Source: Pasteurellaceae bacterium (GTDB lineage: Bacteria; Pseudomonadota; Gammaproteobacteria; Enterobacterales; Pasteurellaceae). From it: a stretch of DNA of 24,398 bases. The position numbers and the translations under genes are program-made. Below the pieces are notes generated by a model. That model made no database searches. It had not been told where the DNA came from and was given only the letters and a program-made list of their open reading frames with translations. Below, piece by piece: positions 17,297-24,398 of the stretch. Each line of letters begins with the position of its first letter. Within the stretch, counting starts at the first letter, position 1. The stretch covers positions 1 to 24,398 of the forward strand of contig CAAELW010000011.1 in NCBI GenBank assembly GCA_900756875.1, written 5' to 3'.

Positions 17297-18241
17297 ATGT
17301 TAAGAATTTATGCTCCGGCATCGAGTGCAAATATTAGTGTAGGGTTTGACACATTAGGTGCAGCCATTTCACCGATTGATGGTTCATTATTAGGCGATGT
17401 TGTACAGATTGAGTCTATTCCAAGTGGTTTCGAGCTCGAAAGTGCGGGCTATTTTGTGCGTAAATTGCCAAAAGAGCCGCAAAAAAATATCGTGTATCAG
17501 GCCTATGTGCTGTTTAGTGAGCAATTAAAATTACGCAATGTGAGAGTCAAACCATTGCGTTTGACCCTTGAGAAAAATATGCCGATTGGTTCGGGATTGG
17601 GTTCAAGTGCGTGCTCTATCGTGGCTGCATTAGTGGCATTGAATAAATTCCACGATGAACCATTTTCAAAAATGGAATTGTTAGAGATGATGGGGGAGCT
17701 AGAAGGTCGTATTTCAGGTTCTATCCATTATGATAATGTGGCACCTTGTTACTTAGGCGGTGTGCAATTTATGGTACAATCTCTCGGTAACATTTGCCAA
17801 AAACTGCCATTTTTTGATAATTGGTATTGGGTCTTAGCTTATCCAGGCATTGAAGTTTCAACCGCTGAAGCGCGTGCAATTTTACCGAAAAGCTATACGC
17901 GTCAAGATGTAATTTCTCATGGTCGTCATTTAGGTGGCTTTGTGCACGCATGTCACACGCATCAAGAAAATCTTGCAGCGATGATGATGAAAGATGTGAT
18001 TGCAGAACCTTATCGTGAAGCTTTATTACCAAATTTCGCAGAAGTGAAACAAGCTACTCGTGATTTAGGTGCATTAGCGACGGGAATTTCAGGCTCTGGC
18101 CCAACGATTTTCTCTATTGCACCTGATTTACAAACCGCAACAAAACTGGCGACTTATTTAGAAAATCATTATTTACAAAACAATGAAGGTTTTGTGCATG
18201 TTTGTAAGGTCGATAATGATGGCGCGAGAGAGCTCGGTTAA
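17297..18241 (+). CDS. thrB: Homoserine kinase
   Basis: A GHMP-family kinase that phosphorylates homoserine with ATP, the fourth step from aspartate to threonine. The start '[21 protein letters not shown]' matches the family N-terminus and has AAAAGGA upstream. The ATP-binding loop is '[15 protein letters not shown]' (residues about 96-110), and the C-terminal GHMP motif is '[14 protein letters not shown]'. The 314 residues compare with 310 in E. coli. It is cotranscribed with thrA. A dyad hairpin follows before thrC. Confidence 0.97.
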   Translation: MLRIYAPASSANISVGFDTLGAAISPIDGSLLGDVVQIESIPSGFELESAGYFVRKLPKEPQKNIVYQAYVLFSEQLKLRNVRVKPLRLTLEKNMPIGSGLGSSACSIVAALVALNKFHDEPFSKMELLEMMGELEGRISGSIHYDNVAPCYLGGVQFMVQSLGNICQKLPFFDNWYWVLAYPGIEVSTAEARAILPKSYTRQDVISHGRHLGGFVHACHTHQENLAAMMMKDVIAEPYREALLPNFAEVKQATRDLGALATGISGSGPTIFSIAPDLQTATKLATYLENHYLQNNEGFVHVCKVDNDGARELG

Positions 18242-18258
18242 ATAACAAATCACTTTTA

Positions 18259-18290
18259 TCCCCTCTTTTATAAGAGGGGAATAATATTTT
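18259..18290 (+). repeat. Hairpin between thrB and thrC (CCCCTCTT dyad, copy 2)
   Basis: TCCCCTCTT (18259-18267) pairs perfectly with AAGAGGGGA (18272-18280) around the loop TTAT. An AT-rich tail follows, but there is no clean T-run. The core is the same as the dyad at 7447-7469. Inside a co-transcribed operon it could be a weak attenuator, an RNA-processing or stability hairpin, or a dispersed small repeat. Confidence 0.6.
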
Positions 18291-18319
18291 ATTAAAACTC
18301 TATAATTAATGGATATACA

Positions 18320-19594
18320 ATGAATTTGTACAACATCAAACACCCTGAAGAACAAGTAAATTTTGCGCAAGCAGTACGCCAAGGACTTGGCAAAGATCAA
18401 GGTTTGTTCTTTCCAGAAACGATCCCCGCTTTAACCAATATTGGTGAGTTATTAGCCTTACCATTGGTTGAACGTAGCCAAAAGATTCTTGGCGCCTTAA
18501 TCGGTGAAGAATTGCCGAAAGCCACTTTGGATGCGATGGTAAAAAATGCATTTACTTTTCCAGCACCATTAGAAAAAGTAGAAGACAATATTTATGCCCT
18601 TGAATTATTCCACGGTCCAACTTTAGCATTTAAAGACTTTGGTGGTCGTTTTATGGCGCAGGCGCTTGCTGCGGTACGTGGTGATGGCAAAATCACCATT
18701 TTAACAGCAACATCTGGTGATACCGGCGCGGCAGTTGCTCACGCGTTTTACGGGCTAGAAAACATCAATGTCGTGATTTTATATCCGAAAGGCAAAATCA
18801 GCCCATTACAAGAAAAACTATTCTGTACTTTAGGTGGAAATATCCGTACGGTTGCAATTAATGGCGATTTTGATGCCTGCCAAGCGTTAGTCAAACAAGC
18901 GTTTGATGATGCAGAGCTACGTCAAGCGATTGGTTTAAACTCAGCAAACTCCATCAACATTAGCCGTTTATTGGCGCAAGTTTGTTATTACTTTGAAGCG
19001 GTAGCTCAATTACCAAAAGAAAAACGTGATAATGTCGTGGTTTCTGTACCAAGTGGTAACTTCGGTAATTTAACCGCAGGGTTAATCGCGAAAACATTAG
19101 GCTTACCAATTAAACGTTTTATTGCGGCAACTAATGCGAACGATACCGTACCGCGTTATTTAGAATCAGGCAACTGGGCACCTAAAGCAACGGTAGCCAC
19201 GCTTTCTAATGCGATGGATGTCAGTCGCCCGAACAACTGGCCACGTGTAGAAGAACTATTCAAACGCAATGGCTGGAATTTAAGTGATTTAGGTTCAGGC
19301 ATGTTAAGCGATGGCGAAACAGAAGAAACCTTAAAAGCAATGTATGCAAAAGGCTATTTATGTGAACCACACGGTGCGATCGCATATCAGGTATTGAAAG
19401 ATCAACTTAAAGCGGATGAAACCGGTATTTTCTTATGTACGGCACATCCTGCGAAATTTAAAGAGTCTGTGGAGCGTATTCTTTCGCTCGATCTTCCATT
19501 GCCAGAAGCGTTGGATAAACACAATAAATTACCATTACTTTCTGATGAAATGGATGACGATTTTGCACAATTACGTGCATATTTGTTGAAATAA
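18320..19594 (+). CDS. thrC: Threonine synthase
   Basis: A PLP enzyme that converts O-phosphohomoserine to threonine, the last pathway step. The N-terminal 'MNLYNIKHPEEQVNFAQAV' is typical of the family. The PLP-binding lysine is in 'GPTLAFKDFGGRFMAQ' (residues about 96-111). 'TATSGDTGAAVAHAF' and 'VPSGNFGNLTAG' contribute the substrate and phosphate-binding loops. The 424 residues compare with 428 in E. coli. It lies 78 bases after thrB, a wider gap than elsewhere in the operon, occupied by the dyad hairpin. A TATAAT at 18301-18306 lies just upstream, but with no -35 at a suitable distance. The operon ends in an inverted-uptake-signal terminator. Confidence 0.97.
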   Translation: MNLYNIKHPEEQVNFAQAVRQGLGKDQGLFFPETIPALTNIGELLALPLVERSQKILGALIGEELPKATLDAMVKNAFTFPAPLEKVEDNIYALELFHGPTLAFKDFGGRFMAQALAAVRGDGKITILTATSGDTGAAVAHAFYGLENINVVILYPKGKISPLQEKLFCTLGGNIRTVAINGDFDACQALVKQAFDDAELRQAIGLNSANSINISRLLAQVCYYFEAVAQLPKEKRDNVVVSVPSGNFGNLTAGLIAKTLGLPIKRFIAATNANDTVPRYLESGNWAPKATVATLSNAMDVSRPNNWPRVEELFKRNGWNLSDLGSGMLSDGETEETLKAMYAKGYLCEPHGAIAYQVLKDQLKADETGIFLCTAHPAKFKESVERILSLDLPLPEALDKHNKLPLLSDEMDDDFAQLRAYLLK

Positions 19595-19598
19595 TAAC

Positions 19599-19632
19599 AA
19601 AGTGCGGTTAATTTTGACCGCACTTTTATTTT
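19599..19632 (+). terminator. Terminator of inverted uptake signals after thrC
   Basis: AAAGTGCGGT (19599-19608) pairs with ACCGCACTTT (19617-19626) and is followed by a T-rich tail. Both arms are exact uptake signals. It ends the threonine operon. Confidence 0.85.
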
Positions 19633-19640
19633 GTCATTCA

Positions 19641-19672
19641 AAAGGGCGGGATAAACGCCCTTTATTTTTTTT
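19641..19672 (+). terminator. Second hairpin terminator downstream of thrC
   Basis: AAAGGGCG (19641-19648) pairs with CGCCCTTT (19656-19663) around a 7-base loop, followed by A and eight T residues (19665-19672). It makes a tandem terminator with the preceding hairpin. Seven G residues follow immediately (19673-19679). Confidence 0.75.
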
Positions 19673-19681
19673 GGGGGGGCG

Positions 19682-19710
19682 TTGGTGCGTGGCGGATTTC
19701 CTTTTATAAT
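19682..19710 (+). promoter_or_regulatory. Candidate promoter of the phosphopantetheinyl transferase gene
   Basis: A perfect -10 TATAAT at 19705-19710 lies 17 bases after TTGGTG at 19682-19687, which matches the first three bases of the -35 consensus. It lies about 34 bases before the start codon. Confidence 0.55.
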
Positions 19711-19743
19711 GCAATCAAACTTGCGTGTTTATTCATTATTTTT

Positions 19744-20454
19744 ATGACAACTTTTATTGCCTACGCCAATATTCAACAACCTTTTCCTTTTGATGAAATT
19801 CCTAGGGAACTCGTCCCTGAGAATTTGCATACAGAACCGCAGGTAAACTCTCGGATAATGCAACGACATCAATGTCGTCGATTGGCTCATTTTTTGCTTT
19901 GGCAGTTGTTAAAAACAGCGGAAAAATCAACCGCACTTTTAGGACAAATTTATCGTACACAAAGTAGCAGACCACAATTTCCCGTTGAGAATATCGATTT
20001 TAATATTAGTCACTCTGGTGATTGGGTTGCTGTATTGCTGCATATTAATGAATCAGAAAAAAGTGCGGGCGGTATTGATATTGAATTTTCAAAAAAACGG
20101 AATTTTTCTGCGCTCATGGCGCATTTTGCGCCACAAGCAGAACAAGATTGGTTTGCTAAACAACCTGACGAAGAGCAGACCTTTTATCGTTGTTGGTGTT
20201 TGCGTGAAGCCGTGTTGAAATCACAAGGCGTGGGAATCGTGAAACTATCAAGTGTGACACATTTGCCTGAGCAACTACAGATCTATTCAGATTATTGTCC
20301 GAGAGGAGAATTGATCTTTACCGATGAATTGCCTTTTTACTTTGCGGCATTTATAAATCAGTCAAAAATCCAACCGCACTTTTATCAATGGAATGGAAAA
20401 GAATTAGAAGAAAAAAATATAAAAAAATCCTTGATTTACCAAGTAAATGAATAA
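19744..20454 (+). CDS. 4'-phosphopantetheinyl transferase, Sfp/AcpT superfamily
   Basis: Transfers phosphopantetheine from CoA to a carrier-protein serine; the acceptor here is unknown. The superfamily metal-binding motif is 'GGIDIEF' with Asp112 and Glu114, and the second motif is 'WCLREAVLKSQG' with Glu155 and Lys159. The usual Lys before Glu in '(W/F)xxKEAxxK' is Arg here. The N-terminal half carries 'FNISHSGDWVAVLL', with the conserved His-Ser for CoA binding. The 236 residues fit the Sfp-like two-lobed type rather than the short AcpS type. No clear ribosome site precedes the ATG. The gene has its own promoter and terminator, so it is probably monocistronic. It corresponds by recall to the H. 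influenzae gene next to hflK. Two uptake signals lie inside it. Confidence 0.88.
   Translation: MTTFIAYANIQQPFPFDEIPRELVPENLHTEPQVNSRIMQRHQCRRLAHFLLWQLLKTAEKSTALLGQIYRTQSSRPQFPVENIDFNISHSGDWVAVLLHINESEKSAGGIDIEFSKKRNFSALMAHFAPQAEQDWFAKQPDEEQTFYRCWCLREAVLKSQGVGIVKLSSVTHLPEQLQIYSDYCPRGELIFTDELPFYFAAFINQSKIQPHFYQWNGKELEEKNIKKSLIYQVNE
19930..19938 (-). repeat. DNA uptake signal in the phosphopantetheinyl transferase gene (1)
   Basis: ACCGCACTT followed by TTA, encoding 'STALL'. Confidence 0.85.
20373..20381 (-). repeat. DNA uptake signal in the phosphopantetheinyl transferase gene (2)
   Basis: ACCGCACTT followed by TTAT, encoding 'QPHFY' near the C-terminus. Confidence 0.85.
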
Positions 20455-20457
20455 AAG

Positions 20458-20494
20458 AAAATCCTTGAAAATATTCAAGGATTTTTTATTTTAT
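20458..20494 (+). terminator. Terminator after the phosphopantetheinyl transferase gene
   Basis: A 12-bp perfect stem (20458-20469 with 20474-20485) has the loop AATA and a T-rich tail. Unlike the others here, it contains no uptake signal. Confidence 0.88.
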
Positions 20495-20499
20495 AAAAC

Positions 20500-20528
20500 T
20501 TGATTCGCCACTTGTATTTTCATAGACT
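20500..20528 (+). promoter_or_regulatory. Candidate hflK promoter
   Basis: TTGATT (20500-20505), a 17-base spacer and TAGACT (20523-20528) each match four of six consensus bases. The element lies directly after the preceding terminator and about 55 bases before hflK. Confidence 0.4.
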
Positions 20529-20582
20529 AACCCCATTTATTTCGATAAACTCATTAAAATTTTTAGACAAATGGAGAACGTA

Positions 20583-21821
20583 ATGTCGCAAAACGGTCCA
20601 GATCAAGATCCTTGGGGTAAACCGGGACAGAGTAGCGGTCCAAAACAGTCAGATAATTCATCAGATAAGCAAAATGAAAATGGCTGGGGCTCGCGAGACA
20701 ATAAAAATCAGGAGCAATCACCACCAGATATTGAAGAAGTATTCAATAATCTGTTGAAAAAATTAGGTGGTGGCAATAAAAAAGGCGGTTCAAATAATAC
20801 TTCGCCTAATGTGCCTTCATTTAATTTAGGTAAAATTTTACCGATCGCCGTGGTGATCGGGGGAATTATTTGGGGGGCAAGCGGTTTTTACACCATTAAA
20901 GAAGCGGAACGTGGTGTGACGTTACGTTTTGGTGAGTTTCATTCTACCGTTCAACCAGGTTTGAACTGGAAACCGACTTTTATTGATAAAGTGGTTCCAG
21001 TGAATGTTGAACAAGTTCGTGAGCTTAAAACGCAAGGTGCAATGTTAACCAAAGATGAAAACATGGTTAAAGTAGAAATGACCGTGCAATATCGCGTACA
21101 AAATCCAGAAAAATACTTGTTTAGCGTGAGCAATGCAGATAATAGTCTCGGACAAGCGACAGATAGTGCGCTTCGTTATGTGATTGGTCATATGACCATG
21201 AATGATGTGCTGACAACGGGTCGTGCCGTGGTGCGTGAAGATACGTGGAAAGCATTGAACGATATTATCAAACCTTATGATATGGGGCTTGAAGTGATTG
21301 ACGTGAACTTCCAATCCGCTCGCCCACCAGAAGAAGTGAAAGATGCTTTCGATGATGCGATTAAAGCACAGGAAGATGAACAACGTTACATTCGTGAAGC
21401 AGAAGCTTATGCCCGCGAGAAAGAGCCAATCGCTCGTGGTGATGCACAGCGTATCGTGGAAGAAGCAACGGCTTATAAAGATCGTGTTGTGCTTGATGCG
21501 CAAGGGGAAGTGGAACGTTTACAACGTCTTCTACCTGAATTTAAAGCTGCGCCTGATTTGTTAAAAGAGCGTCTTTATATTCAAACCATGGAAAAAATCA
21601 TGGCAAATACGCCGAAAGTCATGTTAGATGCAAATAATGGTAACAATTTAACCGTATTACCATTAGAACAATTAATGGGTAAAAAAGCGGCTCAACCGAC
21701 TACAACGCCTGAAAGTGCGGTCAGTTCTACGCCAGTTTTAACACAGGAACGTCGTGTAGAAACGCAAACGGCTCAACCAGTTCAATCAAATGAAGGCATT
21801 CGCCAAGGGAGATTTAACTAA
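20583..21821 (+). CDS. hflK: FtsH protease modulator HflK
   Basis: An inner-membrane SPFH-family protein that forms, with HflC, the large periplasm-facing cage around the FtsH AAA protease and tunes membrane-protein turnover (family knowledge). The start 'MSQNGPDQDPWGKPG' is chosen because GGAG at 20573-20576 precedes it; an in-frame ATG at 20571 overlaps that ribosome site. The 412 residues comprise a Gly/Asn/Gln-rich cytoplasmic head (1-75), one transmembrane helix ('ILPIAVVIGGIIWGASGFY', residues about 86-104), the SPFH domain ('EAERGVTLRFGEF', 'QYRVQNPEKYLF'), a charged coiled coil ('EDEQRYIREAEAYAREKEP'), and a low-complexity Pro/Thr tail. The stop overlaps the hflC start by one base. 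Confidence 0.95.
   Translation: MSQNGPDQDPWGKPGQSSGPKQSDNSSDKQNENGWGSRDNKNQEQSPPDIEEVFNNLLKKLGGGNKKGGSNNTSPNVPSFNLGKILPIAVVIGGIIWGASGFYTIKEAERGVTLRFGEFHSTVQPGLNWKPTFIDKVVPVNVEQVRELKTQGAMLTKDENMVKVEMTVQYRVQNPEKYLFSVSNADNSLGQATDSALRYVIGHMTMNDVLTTGRAVVREDTWKALNDIIKPYDMGLEVIDVNFQSARPPEEVKDAFDDAIKAQEDEQRYIREAEAYAREKEPIARGDAQRIVEEATAYKDRVVLDAQGEVERLQRLLPEFKAAPDLLKERLYIQTMEKIMANTPKVMLDANNGNNLTVLPLEQLMGKKAAQPTTTPESAVSSTPVLTQERRVETQTAQPVQSNEGIRQGRFN
21713..21721 (+). repeat. DNA uptake signal in hflK
   Basis: AAGTGCGGT, encoding 'ESAVS' in the low-complexity tail, where the sequence is under little constraint. Confidence 0.85.
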
Positions 21822-22708
21822 TGCGTAAATTTTTACTTCCGATTATTGTGGTGATTGCTGCGGTGCTATATTCCAGCGTCGTGGTTGTAACTGAGGGTAC
21901 TCGTGGCATCATGTTGCGTTTTAACAAAGTACAACGTGATGCAGAAAACAAAGTTGTGGTGTATGAACCAGGTTTGCATTTCAAATTGCCTTTAATTGAT
22001 AGCATTAAAGTGCTTGATGCGCGTATTCGTACCTTAGATGGTTCAGCTACTCGCTTTGTGACAGTCGAGAAAAAAGACTTGTTGGTGGATTCCTATGTGA
22101 AATGGAAAATCAGCGATTTTGGTCGTTTCTATACTGCAACGGGTGGTGGTGATTATAACCAAGCTTCAAGCTTATTAAGCCGTAAAGTGAATGACCGTCT
22201 GCGTTCAGAAATTGGTACTCGTACAATTAAAGATATCGTTTCAGGTACGCGTGGTGAATTAATGGCGGGGGCGAAAAAAGCGCTAAATTCAGGGCAGGAT
22301 AGTACCTCTGAATTAGGGATTGAAGTCGTTGATGTTCGCGTAAAACAAATCAATTTACCGGATGAAGTTTCTTCTTCGATTTACCAACGTATGCGTGCAG
22401 AACGTGATGCGGTTGCTCGTGAACACCGTTCACAAGGTAAAGAAAAAGCAGCGTTCATTCAAGCGGATGTGGATCGTAAAGTGACCCTAATCTTAGCGAA
22501 TGCAAATAAAACTGCACAAGAATTACGTGGTAATGGTGATGCGGCGGCAGCAAAATTGTATTCTCAAGCTTTTGCCCAAGAACCACAGTTTTATAGCTTT
22601 ATTCGTAGCTTAAAAGCCTATGAAAGTAGCTTCGAAGGTTCTGGTAATATGATGATCTTGAAACCAGACAGTGATTTCTTCCGCTTTATGCAAGCGCCAA
22701 AGAAATAA
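21821..22708 (+). CDS. hflC: FtsH protease modulator HflC
   Basis: The SPFH partner of HflK in the FtsH-HflKC membrane complex. An N-terminal transmembrane anchor ('FLLPIIVVIAAVLYSSVVVV') leads into the SPFH domain ('GTRGIMLRFNKV', 'YEPGLHFKLPLIDSIKVLDARI', 'VDSYVKWKI'). A long coiled-coil region follows ('YQRMRAERDAVAREHRSQGKEKAA'). The C-terminal 'YSFIRSLKAYESSF' is typical of HflC. The length is 295 residues. The start overlaps the hflK stop (TAATG), and GGGAG lies upstream inside hflK, so translation is probably coupled. A terminator follows 19 bases after the stop. Confidence 0.96.
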   Translation: MRKFLLPIIVVIAAVLYSSVVVVTEGTRGIMLRFNKVQRDAENKVVVYEPGLHFKLPLIDSIKVLDARIRTLDGSATRFVTVEKKDLLVDSYVKWKISDFGRFYTATGGGDYNQASSLLSRKVNDRLRSEIGTRTIKDIVSGTRGELMAGAKKALNSGQDSTSELGIEVVDVRVKQINLPDEVSSSIYQRMRAERDAVAREHRSQGKEKAAFIQADVDRKVTLILANANKTAQELRGNGDAAAAKLYSQAFAQEPQFYSFIRSLKAYESSFEGSGNMMILKPDSDFFRFMQAPKK

Positions 22709-22727
22709 ACGAGAGATAATAAAAAGT

Positions 22728-22760
22728 AAAGTGCGGTTAGAAATAACCGCATTTTTTATT
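22728..22760 (+). terminator. Terminator after hflC, one arm an uptake signal
   Basis: AAAGTGCGGTTA (22728-22739) pairs with TAACCGCATTTT (22744-22755) with one G-T pair and a GAAA tetraloop, followed by a T-run. The left arm is an exact uptake signal; the right arm departs from it at one base. The remaining 185 bases to the next gene are AT-rich and show no confident element beyond a possible CATAAT at 22879-22884. Confidence 0.85.
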
Positions 22761-22945
22761 TTATTGGTTAATTTTTAGGGTAGTTCTCACCTATAAAGTA
22801 AAACAGTCTTTAATGCAATCAATTGAATCCATAGCCAAAGTTAATTAAATCCATACAAAATATAAGCCAATTTTTTGGCATAATCACCTCACTTTAAGTT
22901 TTACGTTTCTTTTTTATGTTTATTGATCGTTTGGAGGATTATTAG

Positions 22946-24333
22946 ATGAAAAAACTGATTATTGGCGGTGCAGCCATTGCTATCTTAGGTTATTTGGGCG
23001 TAGTGGGGTATCTACATCAATTTGATAAAGAGAACGCGAGCCAACTCTTAATGGAAAATCGCTATACTGGCGAACAAGAAAAAGTGGCAAAAGCCTTATT
23101 TGATAACAGTTGCCAATATTGCCATAGTCCAAACACACCGCTTCCATTTTATTCAAAATTCCCGATTGTGGGTGATGAAATGCAATCGGATATTCAAAGT
23201 GGGCTTCGTGCTTTCCGCCTAGATCGTTTACTTGAAGGGTTAAAAGATCCAAGCAAATTATCCCAAGCTGATTTAGCAAAATTACAACGCGTACTTGAAA
23301 ATAATGAAATGCCAATTGCTAAATTCAGACATCTCCACTGGGGAAGCAAACCAGATGAGCAAGAAAAAGTAGCGTTGCTTAACTGGATTCGTGAAGCTCG
23401 TAAAATGTCTTTACCAAAAGAAACACCAAATGTTGATGCCGATCGTTTAGTTCAACCGATTCCAGACAGTATTGCGACTGATGAAGCAAAAGTCGCATTA
23501 GGTCATGATCTTTTCTTTGATGGTCGTTTATCAGGCGATGGTTCTATTCAATGTCACACTTGCCATCAATTAGACAAAGGTGGTGTAGATAGACTTGAAA
23601 CTTCAACAGGAATTGAAGGTAAAAAAGGCCCAATTAACGCGCCAACCGTGTTCAATGCGGCATTTAACTTTGTGCAATTCTGGGATGGGCGTGCGGCAGA
23701 TTTAGCGGATCAAGCGAAAGGTCCTCCAACAAATCCGGTAGAAATGGGCTCGCACTCTTGGGATGACATCGTGGCACGTTTTGAAATGGATGAAGAATTC
23801 AAAAAAGAATTCTTAAAAGAATATCCACAAGTGACGAAAGAAACCTTAACTCGCGCGATTGGTGAATATGAAAAAACATTAATTACGCCAAATAGTGATT
23901 TTGACCGTTATTTGAAAGGGGATAAAACAGCCTTGACTGAGCAACAAGTTCGCGGTTATGAGTTATTCAAACAACATAATGCGATACTTGTCATACTGGC
24001 GTAGCAATGGGCGGACAATCTTATGAATACATGGGACTCTATGGCGATTACTTTAAAGATCGTGGTACGCCATTAACTGATGCAGATGAAGGTCGCTTTG
24101 CTCAAACGAAAGATCCATTCGATATGCATCGCTTCAAAGTGCCAACTTTACGTAACATCGCGCTTACCGCACCATATTTCCATGATGCCTCAGCAAAAGA
24201 ATTAAAAGATGCTGTGAGTGTAATGTTGAAATATCAAAGTAATGTGAAACAGCCTGCTCAAAAAGATGTTGAAGATATCACGTCTTTCTTAGAAAGCTTA
24301 ACAGGTGAATTTAAAGGTGAAAAATTAAAATAA
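22946..24333 (+). pseudogene. ccp: Tri-heme quinol / cytochrome c peroxidase (YhjA/QPO type), frameshifted at heme 3
   Basis: A membrane-anchored periplasmic peroxidase that reduces H2O2 using quinol electrons; such tri-heme enzymes are known as E. coli YhjA/Ccp and Aggregatibacter QPO (family knowledge). An N-terminal anchor ('KLIIGGAAIAILGYLGVVGYL') precedes heme motif 1, CQYCH (23111-23125, Cys56), and heme motif 2, CHTCH (23552-23566, Cys203). The first frame then reads 'FKQHNAILVILA' and stops at 24004. In the +2 frame the bases at 23980-23994 read CDTCH, heme motif 3, and continue without a stop to 24333 ('MHRFKVPTLRNI', 'APYFHDASAKEL'). One missing base near 23978-23980 (AATTGC to AATGC) explains the break. 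Rejoined length is about 462 residues, close to E. coli YhjA (465). GGAGG at 22933-22937 supports the start. It could be a real inactivation or a sequencing error. Confidence 0.9.
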
Positions 24334-24352
24334 TCCTTTCAGCTGTAAATAG

Positions 24353-24383
24353 AAACGACCGCAAGTGCGGTCGTTTTTTTGTG
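24353..24383 (+). terminator. Terminator after the peroxidase gene
   Basis: AAACGACCGC (24353-24362) pairs with GCGGTCGTTT (24367-24376) around the loop AAGT, followed by T residues to about 24380. The loop and right arm together form an uptake signal (24363-24371). Confidence 0.88.
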
Positions 24384-24398
24384 AGTTTTAGTTAGATA

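Noticed and set aside
20571..20582. Upstream in-frame ATG for hflK
   Set aside because: Its ATGGAG contains the ribosome site for the ATG at 20583, which begins the conserved HflK head.
21045..21503. 152-codon minus-strand frame opposite hflK
   Set aside because: It is antisense to the conserved SPFH and coiled-coil coding region and is rich in His, Phe and Ile as expected for a shadow.
22923..22937. Possible FNR site before the peroxidase gene
   Set aside because: Only one half-site (TTGAT) is present, with no matching ATCAA, and it lies against the ribosome site.
24007..24333. A separate small gene after the peroxidase frame
   Set aside because: Its sequence is the C-terminal lobe of the same peroxidase, and the heme motif CDTCH lies just upstream in the same frame, so it is the 3' part of a frameshifted gene.

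Overview
The window looks like chromosomal DNA of a Haemophilus-type member of the Pasteurellaceae, with H. parainfluenzae or a close relative most likely (inference). The reasons are the many copies of the 9-bp DNA uptake signal AAGTGCGGT / ACCGCACTT (18 exact copies counted by eye), the low G+C content, and proteins that read like H. influenzae orthologues throughout. Almost everything is on the + strand; only yggS is on the minus strand.

Layout. (1) Positions 1-6308 hold the 3' part of a very large filamentous-hemagglutinin-like gene with hemagglutinin repeats, a pretoxin region and a VENN motif. This is the hallmark of CdiA, the stick-like toxin of contact-dependent growth inhibition (CDI). 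Its start lies outside the window. About 700 residues follow VENN, far more than usual, and they end in a compact domain that resembles NAD-targeting toxins. No immunity gene follows. (2) Positions 6524-9027 hold corC/ybeX and lnt (apolipoprotein N-acyltransferase), separated by a terminator-like hairpin. (3) Positions 9100-13764 hold mlaF-mlaE-mlaD-mlaC-mlaB, which maintain outer-membrane lipid asymmetry, followed by ibaG (BolA family) and murA, the first committed step of peptidoglycan synthesis. This is an envelope-biogenesis cluster. (4) yggS (PLP homeostasis) points back toward murA and shares a two-way terminator with it. (5) Positions 14616-19630 hold the threonine operon: promoter, thrL leader peptide, attenuator, thrA, thrB, a hairpin, thrC and a terminator. 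(6) Positions 19744-20454 hold a phosphopantetheinyl transferase. (7) Positions 20583-22708 hold hflK-hflC, the membrane regulators of FtsH. (8) Positions 22946-24333 hold a tri-heme quinol/cytochrome c peroxidase (YhjA/QPO type). It is broken by an apparent one-base deletion exactly at its third heme-binding motif.

Most of the window is ordinary, conserved core genome. The accessory and interesting part is the CdiA tail: it has a different Arg codon usage from the upstream part of the same gene, a duplicated linker, a probable C-terminal NAD-targeting toxin fold, and no recognisable cdiI. Other points worth a look are the peroxidase frameshift, two near-identical CCCCTCTT dyads inside gene pairs, an uptake signal embedded in the thrL coding sequence, and several terminators built from inverted uptake signals.

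No tRNA, rRNA, CRISPR array or insertion sequence was recognised.
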